A stretch of DNA of 64,000 bases, taken from positions 3,162,001-3,226,000 of the forward strand of contig NZ_CP089293.1 of NCBI RefSeq assembly GCF_021919345.1, in the 5' to 3' direction. The DNA is from Paenarthrobacter nicotinovorans (GTDB lineage Bacteria > Actinomycetota > Actinomycetes > Actinomycetales > Micrococcaceae). Shown here piece by piece: positions 17,172 to 27,022 of this stretch (the stretch's first letter is position 1; the number at the start of each line of letters is the position of its first letter). Both the position numbers and the translations under genes were made by a program. The notes below the pieces were generated by a model, which saw only the letters and a program-made list of their open reading frames with translations, had not been told where the DNA came from and made no database searches.

Positions 17172-18611
17172 TCAGCCGCGGGAGATCCGGATCATTTCCT
17201 CACGCGGCACAACCTTGATGCGCTCACGAACCACACCGTCCGGATTCTCGTCGGATGCTGACCAGGCAGCACCAAGTGCGGCCTCGTGGGCGTCAAGCCG
17301 GTTCCAGCCCTCCCAGGTGGTGTACTCCACCCCGCGCTCTTCCAGGAGGTCGATGATGGCTTGCGGGTCCGGGTTTTCGGCCGGCGGCAGGTTGAGCCGG
17401 TCTTCCAGGAGGAAGCCGATGGTTTCCAGGGCGTCACCCTTGGTGTGGCCGATCAACCCCACGGGTCCGCGCTTGATCCAGCCGGTGGCGTAGATTCCCG
17501 GCACGGGCTTGCCGTCGGCGTCCAGGACGCGGCCGCCGTCGTTCGGGATGACGCCGCGGCGGGCGTCGTACTCAAGTTCATCCAGCGGCGAGCCGTGGTA
17601 GCCGATAGCGCGGTACACGGCCTGGACGGGGTACTCCACGAATTCCCCGGTGCCCTTGACGTTCCCTGTGCCGTCCAGCTCCATCCGTTCGAACTTGATG
17701 CCGGCCACCCTGCCGGGCGTCTCCGGCGAGTCAAGGATCTCCACGGGGCTGTGCAGGAAGTGCAGGTGCAGGCGGCGGGAGGACGGCTGCTCGGATTCGG
17801 CGTGCTCCTCTACCAGCCAGTTGGTCATGGTGTTAACCATGATCTTGATTTGGTTGTTGCTGCGGATCGCCTCATCCGAGGCTTCGTCGAACTCGAAGTC
17901 CTCCGGGTACAGCACGATGTCCACGTCCTTGCAGTGCGAGAGCTCGCGCAACTCCAGCGGCGTGAACTTCACCTGGGCGGGGCCGCGGCGCCCGAACACA
18001 TGGACATCGGTGACGGGCGAATTCTTGAGGCCTGCGAACACGTTGTCCGCGATCTCGGTGACCAACAGTTCTTCAGGGTGCTTGACCAACATCCGTGCTA
18101 CATCCAGCGCAACGTTGCCGTTGCCGATCACGGCAATTTCCTTGGCATCCAGCGGCCATTCCCGGGGCACGTCCGGGTGGCCGTCGTACCAGGAGACGAA
18201 GTCGGCGCCGCCGAAGGACCCTTCAAGGTCGATGCCGGGAATGTTCAGGTCCGCGTCCTTGATGGCGCCGGTGGAGAAGATCACGGCGTCGTAGAAGGAG
18301 CGGAAATCGTGCAAAGTAAGGTCGCGGCCGTACGTGACGTTGCCCAGGAAGCGGATGTCGCCACGGTCCAGCACTTTGTGGAGGGCGTTGACGATTCCTT
18401 TGATGCGGGGATGGTCCGGCGCCACACCGTAGCGGATCAGTCCGTAGGGCGCGGGATACGCCTCGAAGAGGTCGATGCTCACTTCAACGTGCCCGTCCTT
18501 GACCTCGTTGGACTTGGTCAGGATATCCGCGGCGTAAACCCCTGCGGGGCCTGCGCCGACAATGGCAACGCGAAGGGGACGATTGGGGATGGTTGCGGCT
18601 GAGTTGGACAC
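17172..18611 (-). CDS. fprA: ferredoxin-NADP reductase, FprA/adrenodoxin-reductase type (paralogue 1)
   Basis: A 479-residue flavoprotein that passes electrons between NADPH and ferredoxin. The FAD-binding motif is VAIVGAGPAGVYAADIL near residue 15, the NADPH motif is IAVIGNGNVALDVARM near residue 160, and a conserved block YATGWIKRGPVGLIGHTKGD lies near the end. This is the mycobacterial FprA type rather than the plant type. A second copy at 40634-42100 shares long identical blocks. It is monocistronic, followed by palindromic element B, and divergent from the RarD gene. Confidence 0.93.
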   Translation of the reverse strand: MSNSAATIPNRPLRVAIVGAGPAGVYAADILTKSNEVKDGHVEVSIDLFEAYPAPYGLIRYGVAPDHPRIKGIVNALHKVLDRGDIRFLGNVTYGRDLTLHDFRSFYDAVIFSTGAIKDADLNIPGIDLEGSFGGADFVSWYDGHPDVPREWPLDAKEIAVIGNGNVALDVARMLVKHPEELLVTEIADNVFAGLKNSPVTDVHVFGRRGPAQVKFTPLELRELSHCKDVDIVLYPEDFEFDEASDEAIRSNNQIKIMVNTMTNWLVEEHAESEQPSSRRLHLHFLHSPVEILDSPETPGRVAGIKFERMELDGTGNVKGTGEFVEYPVQAVYRAIGYHGSPLDELEYDARRGVIPNDGGRVLDADGKPVPGIYATGWIKRGPVGLIGHTKGDALETIGFLLEDRLNLPPAENPDPQAIIDLLEERGVEYTTWEGWNRLDAHEAALGAAWSASDENPDGVVRERIKVVPREEMIRISRG

Positions 18612-18768
18612 CGTTAGCCCTTCCGAAGCAGTGAGCCACGCCGCTGTTGGGGGCGCGCAGACTTCAATTCTAGGTGTCGACCCTACACCCGGCCGCTTAT
18701 ATGGCAGGAGTCACAGAGATTCACAAAAATTGCGGAATATTGCAGCAGTACCCGGTGTTGGCGACAAT

Positions 18769-19800
18769 GTGTCGACTCCGGAACAGATCATCTCAGGCTC
18801 CCCTTCAAACCAGCCCCCGACGGCGGCGGCCAAGGGCGGTGGAGCAGGAACCAGCGGTTCCGCCAAGCCTGTGAGGAGCGAGTCGACGGCGGGAATCCTG
18901 TTTGGCATCGGCGCTTACGGCCTGTGGGGCCTGCTTCCCCTCTACTTCTTTATCCTCATGCCTGCCGGGGCGATCGAAATCGTGGCCAACCGGATTGTCT
19001 GGTCCCTCATCTTCTGCGCCCTCCTGATCACCATCACTCGGGCCTGGCGGGTTTTCGGTGCAGCGTTGAAGGACCGCACCGTCTTCGGGCCGCTCGCGCT
19101 CGCCGCCGGCCTGATCGCCATCAACTGGCTCACCTACACGTTCGGCGTCACTACCGGACATGCTGTTGAGACCTCCCTGGGCTACTTCATCAACCCGCTG
19201 GTCTCGGTCCTCCTGGGTGTTTTTGTCCTCAAGGAGAAGCTGCGCCCCTTGCAGTGGACGGCCGTGGGCATTGGATTCGTTGCGGTGGGAGTCCTGACTT
19301 TCTCGTACGGGCAACTCCCCTGGATCGCCCTGATTCTGGCGTTCAGCTTTGGCTTGTACGGTTTCGTGAAGAAGCGCGTTGGTCCCAAGGTGGATGCCTT
19401 GACGAGCCTGAGCGTTGAGACCGTGGTGCTGGCTCCCTTTGCTGCCATCACCATGGTGGTCCTGGGGGTCACGGGGGCTGAAACCCTCACGACGATGGGC
19501 GCCGGACATTTCTGGTTGCTGGTGGCTTCCGGCGTGATCACCGCTGTTCCGCTGCTCTTCTTCGGTGCCTCTGCCCGTCGCCTCCCGATGACCACTATCG
19601 GCCTCCTCCAATACTTCGCGCCGATCCTCCAGTTTGTTGTGGCGCTGCTGGTGTTCCACGAAACCATGACGACGGCCCGCTGGATCGGCTTCTGCGTTGT
19701 CTGGCTTGCTTTGGTCCTGCTGACCATCGACATGCTGCGGACCACCAGGAAGAATTCCGTGCTGAGGAAGAAGGCCCGGGTGGCAGCGGCCGGAGCTTAG
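18769..19800 (+). CDS. rarD: RarD-type EamA-family permease
   Basis: A membrane permease of the RarD branch of the drug/metabolite transporters, with about ten hydrophobic segments. RarD hallmarks are GILFGIGAYGLWGLLPLYF, INWLTYTFGV and LGYFINPLVSVLLG. The start is uncertain. GTG at 18769 gives 343 residues with a disordered Ala/Gly/Ser leader; the first conserved helix begins about 40 residues later, and a GTG at 18870 is another option. Longer frames would run into the divergent fprA gene. The substrate is unknown. Confidence 0.82.
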   Translation: MSTPEQIISGSPSNQPPTAAAKGGGAGTSGSAKPVRSESTAGILFGIGAYGLWGLLPLYFFILMPAGAIEIVANRIVWSLIFCALLITITRAWRVFGAALKDRTVFGPLALAAGLIAINWLTYTFGVTTGHAVETSLGYFINPLVSVLLGVFVLKEKLRPLQWTAVGIGFVAVGVLTFSYGQLPWIALILAFSFGLYGFVKKRVGPKVDALTSLSVETVVLAPFAAITMVVLGVTGAETLTTMGAGHFWLLVASGVITAVPLLFFGASARRLPMTTIGLLQYFAPILQFVVALLVFHETMTTARWIGFCVVWLALVLLTIDMLRTTRKNSVLRKKARVAAAGA

Positions 19801-21162
19801 CTAGTCGAGCACGTCCGGATTGGGCTCCTTTTCGGAAGCAGGCCCGGCAAGGAGTCCAGTTCCCAGGGCAAGAACGGCCGGACCAGCCTCTAAGCCAGCC
19901 CGCAGTTCCACCTCAAATACGGAATCTGCCAGCCTGTTGTACGGGTGCGCGCCGGTCCCGGGTGTCCGGAGCCCCGTGAGCTCCAGGCCCGCGGGGAGCT
20001 GCAGGCGCACCCGCCCCGACGCCGGCAGGCGCGTGACCACAGCAAACACTTGTCCGCTGGAGGTGTCGCGGGTGAAGTACCCCCACCCCGGATAGTCCCA
20101 GCCCTCGGCGTACCCGCACCCGTAGATTGCTTCACCGTTGACCGCGAGCCACTCCCCCACGGTGCTGGCGATCTCCACCTCGGCAGGGGCCATGGAGCCG
20201 TCGCCTCGGGGGCCGAAGTTCAGCAGGAAGTTACCACCCAGGGATGTGCAGTGGGCGATCATGTCCACCACATCCCAAGGGTGCTTGAGCGTCGACTGCG
20301 CCCACGGGCCTTGGTGGTATCCCCAGCTCGCCTGCGGAATGGTCATGCAGGCTTCCCAGTCACGGGTGGCAACGCTGCTGTCCCAAGGCTCGGGAAGCCG
20401 GCGCTCGTAACCGCTTTCGTAGTCGCCCATGAGGTAGCCGTTGGTATCCACGTGTCTGGCTCCAAGGTCGTCCGCCCGCAAGCGGCTGTTGACCACCACG
20501 CCGGGAAGACGTTCTTTCAACATCCGTTCGACCTCCCAGGTCCACCACCCGTTGGCCTTCACGGATTCGTCCCACGTGCCGTCGAACCAGAAGCCCTTCA
20601 CGCTCGGATAGCGTTCGGCCAGTTCTTCCAACTGTTTCATCGCGAAGTCGAGGTAGCGGGCGAAAGCCAGGTTGTCGGCGTCGTTCTCCAGCGTGAAGCG
20701 CCAGTCCGGGTGCCGCCAATCCAGCACCGAGTAGTAGAAGTTGACGTCAATCCCCCGGGCTTCATAGGCGGCCACCAGCTCACCCAGGACATCGCGGCCG
20801 GAGGGCGTGTTCCCCATGTGGAAGTCCGTGTGCGCGCTCGGCCACAGGCAGAAACCATCGTGGTGTTTGGTGGTGATGGTCATGTAGCGGGCGCCCATCG
20901 CCACTGCCGTGTCCGCCCACCGCTCGGCGTCGAAATCCGCCAGGGTGAAATCGTTCGCGAGCGCCTCCCAGCGTTGTTGCGGAATCTTCGCCACGCGGGG
21001 CAGGAACTCAGCGGCGAACTCCACGTCTTTGCCTTCCCAGCGACCAGCCGGCAGGGCGTAAAGACCCCAGTGAATGAATTGCCCCACACGATGGCCGCGG
21101 AACCGCTGCATCGCTGCGTCCTCGCGGGGATTTTCCCGCGACGCGCCGTACTTGAGGTCCAT
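19801..21162 (-). CDS. GH29 alpha-L-fucosidase
   Basis: A 453-residue cytoplasmic glycosidase (no signal peptide) of family GH29, which removes alpha-linked L-fucose. It has GQFIHWGLYALPAGRWEG at the N-terminus, TTKHHDGFCLWPS, and VKGFWFDGTWDE with the predicted nucleophile Asp in WFDG. The C-terminal 100 residues look like a beta domain. The start overlaps the stop of the DUF2264 gene: ATG at 21162 overlaps by one base, and GTG at 21165 is the alternative. It is the last gene of the ABC-transporter operon, so it probably acts on imported oligosaccharides. Confidence 0.93.
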   Translation of the reverse strand: MDLKYGASRENPREDAAMQRFRGHRVGQFIHWGLYALPAGRWEGKDVEFAAEFLPRVAKIPQQRWEALANDFTLADFDAERWADTAVAMGARYMTITTKHHDGFCLWPSAHTDFHMGNTPSGRDVLGELVAAYEARGIDVNFYYSVLDWRHPDWRFTLENDADNLAFARYLDFAMKQLEELAERYPSVKGFWFDGTWDESVKANGWWTWEVERMLKERLPGVVVNSRLRADDLGARHVDTNGYLMGDYESGYERRLPEPWDSSVATRDWEACMTIPQASWGYHQGPWAQSTLKHPWDVVDMIAHCTSLGGNFLLNFGPRGDGSMAPAEVEIASTVGEWLAVNGEAIYGCGYAEGWDYPGWGYFTRDTSSGQVFAVVTRLPASGRVRLQLPAGLELTGLRTPGTGAHPYNRLADSVFEVELRAGLEAGPAVLALGTGLLAGPASEKEPNPDVLD

Positions 21163-23111
21163 CACTTACCCACCTGCCCATCCCAAGGGACAAACGTCCG
21201 CAGATCGAAAGTTTGCGAAGCGCCGCTGGCCCACGTCACGGACACTTCCGTACCGGAAACCACGACGGCGGCAGCCGCCTGGAGCGCTTCCGGCGAAGGA
21301 GCCGGTCCCCGGGTCAGCGTGTGGAGGGCAAAGTGGACCGTTTCCTCACTGTTGCGCTCCGCGACAAGGCTGGGGACTGCTGAGTGCTTGCCCATGGCGT
21401 TGGCATCCATATACCGCGTGGTCCGAGGCTCGTCCCAGCCGTGCACCGCCGTCACAGCGACGTAGACATCACCGTTGCCGGCCCACGCGGTGTTGTCCGT
21501 CGTTCCAACATCCACCGGCGTGGCGCCGGCTACAGCATGGCCACCCTCCCGGACGGAATACTCCATCGGGCCACGGACCAAATGGCAGCGAAGCTCGTGG
21601 ATGCCGTGCACCACCGAAACTGTAGTGACGGCCGTGCCGGGCAGGGTCTTTCCGTGCAACTGAGGGATGTGGACGGATCCGCTGACGAGGCCGTCCGTGC
21701 GGGTGGCGCGCAGGGCACAGCGCCGGCTCGCCACGCCGTCGGACCCCAACAACGCAAGGTGACCATCCACGTTGTCCTCCCACGCGGGGCCTGTACCTGG
21801 CGCTGTATGGGTGGAATAAGAGAACTTGGCGTAGTGCGGATCATCGGGGTCCGTGCCGCCGCCCACGGGCAGGCCGCAATGGTCGCTGCCGTGGTTGGTG
21901 AGACGGACCAAGCCGCCATCGCTGATCACAGTCCAACCAGCATCCGGCAACGCCCGAACAGCGGCCGGGCCATCTGTGGGCTGCGGCTCTTCCACCTCCT
22001 GCCATACCCTGTGCTCCGGCGGCAGCGCCAACCCCAGGAAGCCGATGCCTGCCAGATACGGTGAACCGAACCCGCTGTACGCCTGGCAGGAGCCCCGGTG
22101 TTCTTCATACCAGCCCAGGTTCGGCGGCCCATCAACGCCAACGCCCTTCGCCGTGAAGTTCGCCAGGACCCCGGACGCCAGGCGACGCGTGGCACCCGGC
22201 GTCAACGGGTTCACGCCAGAGATCTCGGCACACCACAAGGCGGCCAGAACGGCCGTGCGGTACGCCAAGGATCGCCCGACGTGCAGCACTGCCCCATCAC
22301 TGGCGAACATCAGGCTCTGCGTACCCACGAATTCGCGCAGACGCTCCAGATGACGGCGACCCCCTGGGGTATCCTCACGGCCGGTCATCTTGTACCAGGC
22401 CCACAAATAAGGGTGGATGGCCCACGCGTTGTAGTAGTCGATGGCGTGCTCCGGCCCGTCGGTGTACCACCCATCGCCCAGATACCAGGACTCCACCCGG
22501 GCCACATTCCGCGCACCCGTGCAGCCCGACACGTCCTCCCCCACCGAACGCAGGAAACCCTCCGCCATTGCCGGAAAGAGCTGCCAGTTGTTACCCCACA
22601 CCTCGAGCCGGGCATGGTGCCGCAACCAGCCGGCAACCTGCTTCTTTTCATCGGCATCCAACGGTTCCCACAACCACTCCCTGGCGATGTGGAGCGAGAA
22701 AGCGATGTTCGCCGCTTCCACGATCGAGTTGGTCACGCCCAGCAAGGGTGACTTGCACGTGACACCCAACGGCCAACGTTCTGCACCGTCAGGATCGGTA
22801 CCGGCCAGCAGCGCCTCCCGGTACCAAGCCGCCAAGTCCAAGCGGTCCCGGCCACGGGCACCGGCGATCCGCGGCGCGGCCATCAGCATGCTCCGTCCGA
22901 TGGTCTCCATGCCTTCCCGGCGCTCGCCGTCACGCGTCACCGGGCCCGGAAGGCGTGGGCTGGCCTTGAGCGGGCTGGAGTAGGCACGGATGTGTCCGAG
23001 CCAATGGTCGGCCGTGGCTTCCCAATGGCCGCGGGTCCAGCCCGTGAGCGGGGACAGGACGGGATCAGGATGGGGAAGCCAGGGCTGGGTTACTGGCGGG
23101 AGCTGTGTCAC
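21162..23111 (-). CDS. DUF2264 family protein, probable glycan-processing enzyme
   Basis: A 649-residue cytoplasmic protein of the DUF2264 family. Residues about 1-400 are helical and rich in aromatics (GNNWQLFPAMAEGFLRSVGE; VESWYLGDGWYTDGPEHAID), consistent with an alpha/alpha-toroid fold. The rest is probably beta-sheet. Members commonly sit in carbohydrate-use loci, and a role on uronic-acid-containing oligosaccharides is possible but unproven here. It starts at a GTG preceded by AAGGAACC and overlaps the fucosidase gene, so the two are translated together. No GH88 unsaturated glucuronyl hydrolase is seen in this locus. Confidence 0.9.
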   Translation of the reverse strand: MTQLPPVTQPWLPHPDPVLSPLTGWTRGHWEATADHWLGHIRAYSSPLKASPRLPGPVTRDGERREGMETIGRSMLMAAPRIAGARGRDRLDLAAWYREALLAGTDPDGAERWPLGVTCKSPLLGVTNSIVEAANIAFSLHIAREWLWEPLDADEKKQVAGWLRHHARLEVWGNNWQLFPAMAEGFLRSVGEDVSGCTGARNVARVESWYLGDGWYTDGPEHAIDYYNAWAIHPYLWAWYKMTGREDTPGGRRHLERLREFVGTQSLMFASDGAVLHVGRSLAYRTAVLAALWCAEISGVNPLTPGATRRLASGVLANFTAKGVGVDGPPNLGWYEEHRGSCQAYSGFGSPYLAGIGFLGLALPPEHRVWQEVEEPQPTDGPAAVRALPDAGWTVISDGGLVRLTNHGSDHCGLPVGGGTDPDDPHYAKFSYSTHTAPGTGPAWEDNVDGHLALLGSDGVASRRCALRATRTDGLVSGSVHIPQLHGKTLPGTAVTTVSVVHGIHELRCHLVRGPMEYSVREGGHAVAGATPVDVGTTDNTAWAGNGDVYVAVTAVHGWDEPRTTRYMDANAMGKHSAVPSLVAERNSEETVHFALHTLTRGPAPSPEALQAAAAVVVSGTEVSVTWASGASQTFDLRTFVPWDGQVGK

Positions 23112-23179
23112 AGGGTTCCTTGGGTTGTGCAGGCCGGGTTGTGCTGGCCGGTCCAGCGGACCGGGGAGGGGCGGATCGG

Positions 23180-24829
23180 CTACTTTGCCAGCGCCGATTC
23201 GTATTCGCCGCGGATGGTGTCGCCACCATTCTTCTTCCAGTCCGCCACGGCAGTCTTAAGTGCGTCCATGGTGCCACGTCCGGCAATGACTGCTGTGGCG
23301 GCGTCGGAGACGGGCTGGCCCAGCTTGGCACCCTTGCTGGCATTGGTGGGGCTGAACAGCGTGCCACAGGGATCTTCGACACCCAACGGGATGAGCTTCG
23401 AGTAGGCATTATGCATGACGTCCACAATGTCCTTGTTGCTGGGGTCGTACACCACTTGCTGCGGTGCGGCCAGGTACTTCCACGGCACGGCGTTGTCCAG
23501 CAGGGCGCGATCGGTCACCACGGGATTACCGCTGGCGTCCAAGGTGTAGTCGGCCCCTTCTGCGCCGTAGTTGAGCAGCAGGTACTCCTCGCTGCCGAAC
23601 GGAGCCGCCAGGAAGTTGGCCACGGCCAGGACTTCCTTGAGCTTGGTTTCGTCGGCTTTCTTGAGCATCACGGTGCCGAACGTGATGTTGTCCAACCAGG
23701 TCTGCGCCTTGCCGCCGTCGTGGCCCACAGGGATGAACGGGACGGCTTTGTTGGCCTTGTTGGCTGCGGGAACGCTGCGGCCGTAACCGGTGGGTCCGAT
23801 GTAGGCCGGGAGTCCGTCGTAGATCATGGCCACCTTGCCGGAGATGAAGGAGTTGACCATCTGCGACTTCGTCCAACCTTCGGAGCCGGGAACGTACAAG
23901 CCATCTTTGTAGAGTTTGGCTCCGAACTCGATCGCGGCCATGTATTCGTCCGTCTCGAACGCCCTGGTGAGTTTGCCGCCGTCGTTCTTCCAGACGTTCG
24001 GTGTGCGGAACATGTGGTGCAGCATGGTGAGCCCAAACTTGGTGCTGCCCAATGCCCACTGGTTCTTGGAGGGGTTGGTGAGTTCCTTGGCCACCCTGTA
24101 GAAGTCGTCCTTGTCCTTGATGTCCTCGGTGGACTTGATGCCGACGTTCTCCAACAGCGTCTGGTTCACGAAGCCGGACCCACCGGTGAGGTTGCGCGGA
24201 ATGGGCAGCGAATACAGCTTGCCTGCCTGGACGGTCTGCTTCCAGAACACCTCCGGGATGGCGGCCAGGTTGGGATAGTCCTTGATCTTGTCGCCACCCA
24301 GCAACGGTGTCAGGTCCGCACATTTGGCCTGCAGGAACTCCACGATGTTGGGCACGGCGGCGCCGTCGTTGAGCATGAGGTCCGGCAACTCGCCGCCCGC
24401 GATGATGGTGTTGAACTTGGTGGCGTAGTCGTCCGAGGAGACCGAGGTAATGTCCACCTGCCCGCCCAGACGGGCTTCGATGGCCTGCCACGCAGGGTTG
24501 TCCGCCCGCGCGTTCGGGGCCGTGCCGAACAAGTTGGTGATGGCCGTGATCTTGCCTCCCTTCAGCGGTGCTGTCTGCACGCTGCGGAACGGCGCGGGGT
24601 ACTTGTAGAACGCCGACGGCACACCTTGCGCAGTACCGGGGATGTCGGCAGCGGCTGCCTGGAGGGGCATGTGCGTGGGCAATAATGCTTCGCTGGCGTT
24701 CGAGGCGACACTGGTGGTGCGCTGCCCGCAGCCGGCCAGGGCCCCGCCGCTGAAGAGAGCCAGCGCACCGATGCCTGCTACGGAGAGGAAGTTCCGGCGG
24801 CTGGGGCCGGCAGAGGGTACTGCGTTCAT
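23180..24829 (-). CDS. ABC transporter substrate-binding lipoprotein (carbohydrate, LipO/LplA-like)
   Basis: A 549-residue extracellular binding lipoprotein. The N-terminus has both a twin-arginine-type motif (SRRNFLSVAG) and a lipobox (LAGC near residue 32), so Tat export and lipidation are likely. Its length and style (YKYPAPFRSVQTAPLKGGKI; WTKSQMVNSFISGKVAMIYD) fit the large family-1 binding proteins that pair with LplB/LplC-type permeases for oligosaccharides. It lies between the second permease gene and DUF2264. The ligand is probably an oligosaccharide released by the nearby PL8 lyase (inference). Confidence 0.92.
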   Translation of the reverse strand: MNAVPSAGPSRRNFLSVAGIGALALFSGGALAGCGQRTTSVASNASEALLPTHMPLQAAAADIPGTAQGVPSAFYKYPAPFRSVQTAPLKGGKITAITNLFGTAPNARADNPAWQAIEARLGGQVDITSVSSDDYATKFNTIIAGGELPDLMLNDGAAVPNIVEFLQAKCADLTPLLGGDKIKDYPNLAAIPEVFWKQTVQAGKLYSLPIPRNLTGGSGFVNQTLLENVGIKSTEDIKDKDDFYRVAKELTNPSKNQWALGSTKFGLTMLHHMFRTPNVWKNDGGKLTRAFETDEYMAAIEFGAKLYKDGLYVPGSEGWTKSQMVNSFISGKVAMIYDGLPAYIGPTGYGRSVPAANKANKAVPFIPVGHDGGKAQTWLDNITFGTVMLKKADETKLKEVLAVANFLAAPFGSEEYLLLNYGAEGADYTLDASGNPVVTDRALLDNAVPWKYLAAPQQVVYDPSNKDIVDVMHNAYSKLIPLGVEDPCGTLFSPTNASKGAKLGQPVSDAATAVIAGRGTMDALKTAVADWKKNGGDTIRGEYESALAK

Positions 24830-24860
24830 GGGTCTTCCCTTTCAAGAATGGAGAGTTGGA

Positions 24861-25790
24861 CTAGCCTTTGATGGCGCCGGTGAGGACGCCCTTGGTGAAG
24901 TAGCGCTGGAGGAACGGGAACACGATCACGATCGGGATCAGGGAAATCACGACGACGGCCATCTGGATCGCTTGCGACGGCACCGCGATCTCGGCCACTG
25001 CGGAGTCGCCCATGGGCTGGCCGAGCAACACGTATTGCCGCAGGATCATGGATAGCGGCCACTTGTCATCGTTCAGGTAGAGCATGGCGTTGAAGAACGC
25101 GTTCCAGTAGCCCACCGCGTAGAACAGTCCGACGACGGCCAGCACGCCTCGCGAGAGCGGCAGCACCATCTGGACCAGGATGCGGAAGTCTCCCGCGCCG
25201 TCGATCTTCGCGGCCTCGAACAGTTCCTGCGGGAGGTTCATGAAGAAGGACCGGACCACCACCAGGTTGAAGGCACTCATCAAGGTGGGCAGGACCAGCG
25301 CCGCGTAGCTGTCCAGCAGTCCGAGTTCCTTGACCATGAGGAAGCTGGGGATGATGCCGGGGCTGAAAAGCATGGTGAACAGGGCGGTCATGAGGAAGAA
25401 GCGCCCGCCGACCAGGTCCCGGCGCGTGAGGCCGTAGGCCATGGCCACCGTAACCACCAGGGAGAGGGCCGTGCCCACGGTGGTGATCAGCAGTGAACGG
25501 ATCAACGCATCAGTCACCACTCCCCCGGCAAAGATGGTCTGGTAGGCAGCGAACGTGGGCTCTTTGGGGAAGAGGACCAAGCCGTTGTTGTTGGCGATCT
25601 CGCTTTGGCTGGAGAGGCTCGTAGCCAAGACGGCCAGCAGCGGGTACAGGGCCAGGAAGCAGATGATGACCAATGCGATGGTCTTGGCAACCTGGACGGC
25701 GGGCTTGGGTTTCTCCATCCAGATCGGGCGTGTGTCCTTGGGCTTCAGCCGGCCCAGGCCGGCCACCAGGGTGCTACTTGGATTTGCCAT
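24861..25790 (-). CDS. carbohydrate ABC transporter permease, LplC/YtcP-like
   Basis: A 309-residue inner-membrane permease with about six hydrophobic segments. It has the ABC-permease EAA loop (ELFEAAKIDGAGDFRILVQM) and the LplC-type ending in FLQRYFTKGVLTGAIKG. The start at 25790 (MANPSSTLVAGL) is used because GGAAGGTG lies upstream. It overlaps the end of the first permease gene by 17 bases, so the two are coupled. No ATPase gene is in the locus; a shared MsmK-type ATPase encoded elsewhere is the usual arrangement. Confidence 0.92.
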   Translation of the reverse strand: MANPSSTLVAGLGRLKPKDTRPIWMEKPKPAVQVAKTIALVIICFLALYPLLAVLATSLSSQSEIANNNGLVLFPKEPTFAAYQTIFAGGVVTDALIRSLLITTVGTALSLVVTVAMAYGLTRRDLVGGRFFLMTALFTMLFSPGIIPSFLMVKELGLLDSYAALVLPTLMSAFNLVVVRSFFMNLPQELFEAAKIDGAGDFRILVQMVLPLSRGVLAVVGLFYAVGYWNAFFNAMLYLNDDKWPLSMILRQYVLLGQPMGDSAVAEIAVPSQAIQMAVVVISLIPIVIVFPFLQRYFTKGVLTGAIKG

Positions 25791-26817
25791 TGGAATAGAC
25801 ACCTTCCTGTCCAAAGAGATGGGCGAGTTTGTTGGCACCGAGCACCAGGATCAGGCCCACAATGCCCTTCACCAGGCCCACGGCTGCCGCCGGACCCCAC
25901 TGCCCGTCCTGGATGCCGTGGAAGTACACATAGGTATCCAGGACTTCTCCGGCACCGGGACCCACGTTGTCGCGCTGGAGAACGATCTGTTCGAAACCGA
26001 CGGACAGGATGCTGCCCAGGTTGAGGATGAGGAGCAGGATGATCACCGGCATGATTCCGGGGAGGGTGATGTGCCACAGCCGGTGGCGTGCATTGGCTCC
26101 ATCCACGGCCGCGGCTTCGTAGAGTTCCTGGTCCACGTTCATCAGGGCTGCCAGGAAGATGATGGTGCCCCATCCGGCGTCCTTCCAGATGGACTGGATG
26201 GTGACCAGGAACGGGAAGAACTCGGGAGTGGTCATGGCGTCGAAGCGCGGAAGGCCCAGGCTCTCCAGCAGGTGCGGGACAGCGCCGGTGGCACCGAGGA
26301 CTTCGGAGAAGACTGCCACGATGATCACCCAGCCAATGAAGTGCGGCAGGTAGACCACGCTCTGGACGAACTTCCTGATCCTGTCGGACACGATGCTGTT
26401 CAGCAGCAGTGCCAGGCAGATGGGAACCGGGAAGAACAGGGCCAGCTGGAGGCCCGTGATCACCAGGGTGTTGCGCAGGGCTTCCCAGAAGGCGCCGTCC
26501 TGGAACATGGCCGCGAAGTTGTCCAGGCCAACCCAGACACTGTCCACGAATCCGAGGTAGGGCTTGTAGTCCAGGAAAGCGATGATGTTGCCGGCCAGCG
26601 GGACATAGTGGAACACCACGAAGTACAGGAAGCCCGGCGCGATCAGCAGCAACATCACTTTGTCGCGGCGGATCCGGGCCATGAGGCTCTTCTTGCGGCC
26701 GCGGCCTGCGGCAGGTCCCCCCGGTGGGCGGCCCCGACGGCGGCCTTCCGCCACCGGCGCCGGCCCGCCGACGTCGGGCGTCGCCTGGGGCGTGAGTGTC
26801 TGGCTGTTGCTGCTCAT
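25774..26817 (-). CDS. carbohydrate ABC transporter permease, LplB-like
   Basis: A 347-residue inner-membrane permease. A basic, Gly/Pro/Arg-rich N-terminus (about 45 residues) precedes six hydrophobic segments. The EAA loop is ELYEAAAVDGANARHRLWHI. It is the first gene of the operon permease-permease-binding protein-DUF2264-fucosidase, transcribed from a promoter at 26916-26945 that overlaps a LacI-type operator. It partners the LplC-like protein encoded next. Confidence 0.93.
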   Translation of the reverse strand: MSSNSQTLTPQATPDVGGPAPVAEGRRRGRPPGGPAAGRGRKKSLMARIRRDKVMLLLIAPGFLYFVVFHYVPLAGNIIAFLDYKPYLGFVDSVWVGLDNFAAMFQDGAFWEALRNTLVITGLQLALFFPVPICLALLLNSIVSDRIRKFVQSVVYLPHFIGWVIIVAVFSEVLGATGAVPHLLESLGLPRFDAMTTPEFFPFLVTIQSIWKDAGWGTIIFLAALMNVDQELYEAAAVDGANARHRLWHITLPGIMPVIILLLILNLGSILSVGFEQIVLQRDNVGPGAGEVLDTYVYFHGIQDGQWGPAAAVGLVKGIVGLILVLGANKLAHLFGQEGVYSNGKSK

Positions 26818-26890
26818 GTATTTCCTCTGTCTGCGCCGAAGCCGGCGGATGTGGAGTGGCCCGGCGCCCGGAAGCGCTCGACGGCTAGAA

Positions 26891-26908
26891 ATAGTAAGCG
26901 TTTACTAT
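26891..26908. promoter_or_regulatory. LacI-type operator 1
   Basis: ATAGTAAGCGTTTACTAT is an 18-bp palindrome with eight of nine pairs matching and a central CG, typical of LacI/GalR operators. It begins seven bases downstream of the minus-strand -10 box, over the expected transcription start of the ABC operon. It shares the half-site ATAGNAARC with operator 2. Confidence 0.85.
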
Positions 26909-26915
26909 GGGGAAC

Positions 26916-26945
26916 AAGCTACCCAGAAGAATTGTGTGATGTCAA
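26916..26945 (-). promoter_or_regulatory. promoter of the ABC/fucosidase operon
   Basis: On the minus strand, TTGACA (26940-26945) is followed by an 18-base spacer and TAGCTT (26916-26921). The -35 box is a perfect consensus. The start of transcription would fall about seven bases on, within or next to operator 1, which fits repression by steric block. Confidence 0.7.
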
Positions 26946-26983
26946 TAACACATAAGGATCCATATATTGATTGGGATCTGGGA

Positions 26984-27013
26984 TTGACAGCCATTCTTCG
27001 ACGCACCTACGCT
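26984..27013 (+). promoter_or_regulatory. promoter of the dehydrogenase-lacI operon
   Basis: TTGACA at 26984-26989, an 18-base spacer, and TACGCT at 27008-27013. The expected transcription start near 27020 lies at the edge of operator 2. An in-frame ATG at 27017 would therefore not be on the message in usable form, which supports the GTG at 27074 as the start of the downstream gene. Confidence 0.7.
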
Positions 27014-27022
27014 GACATGCAA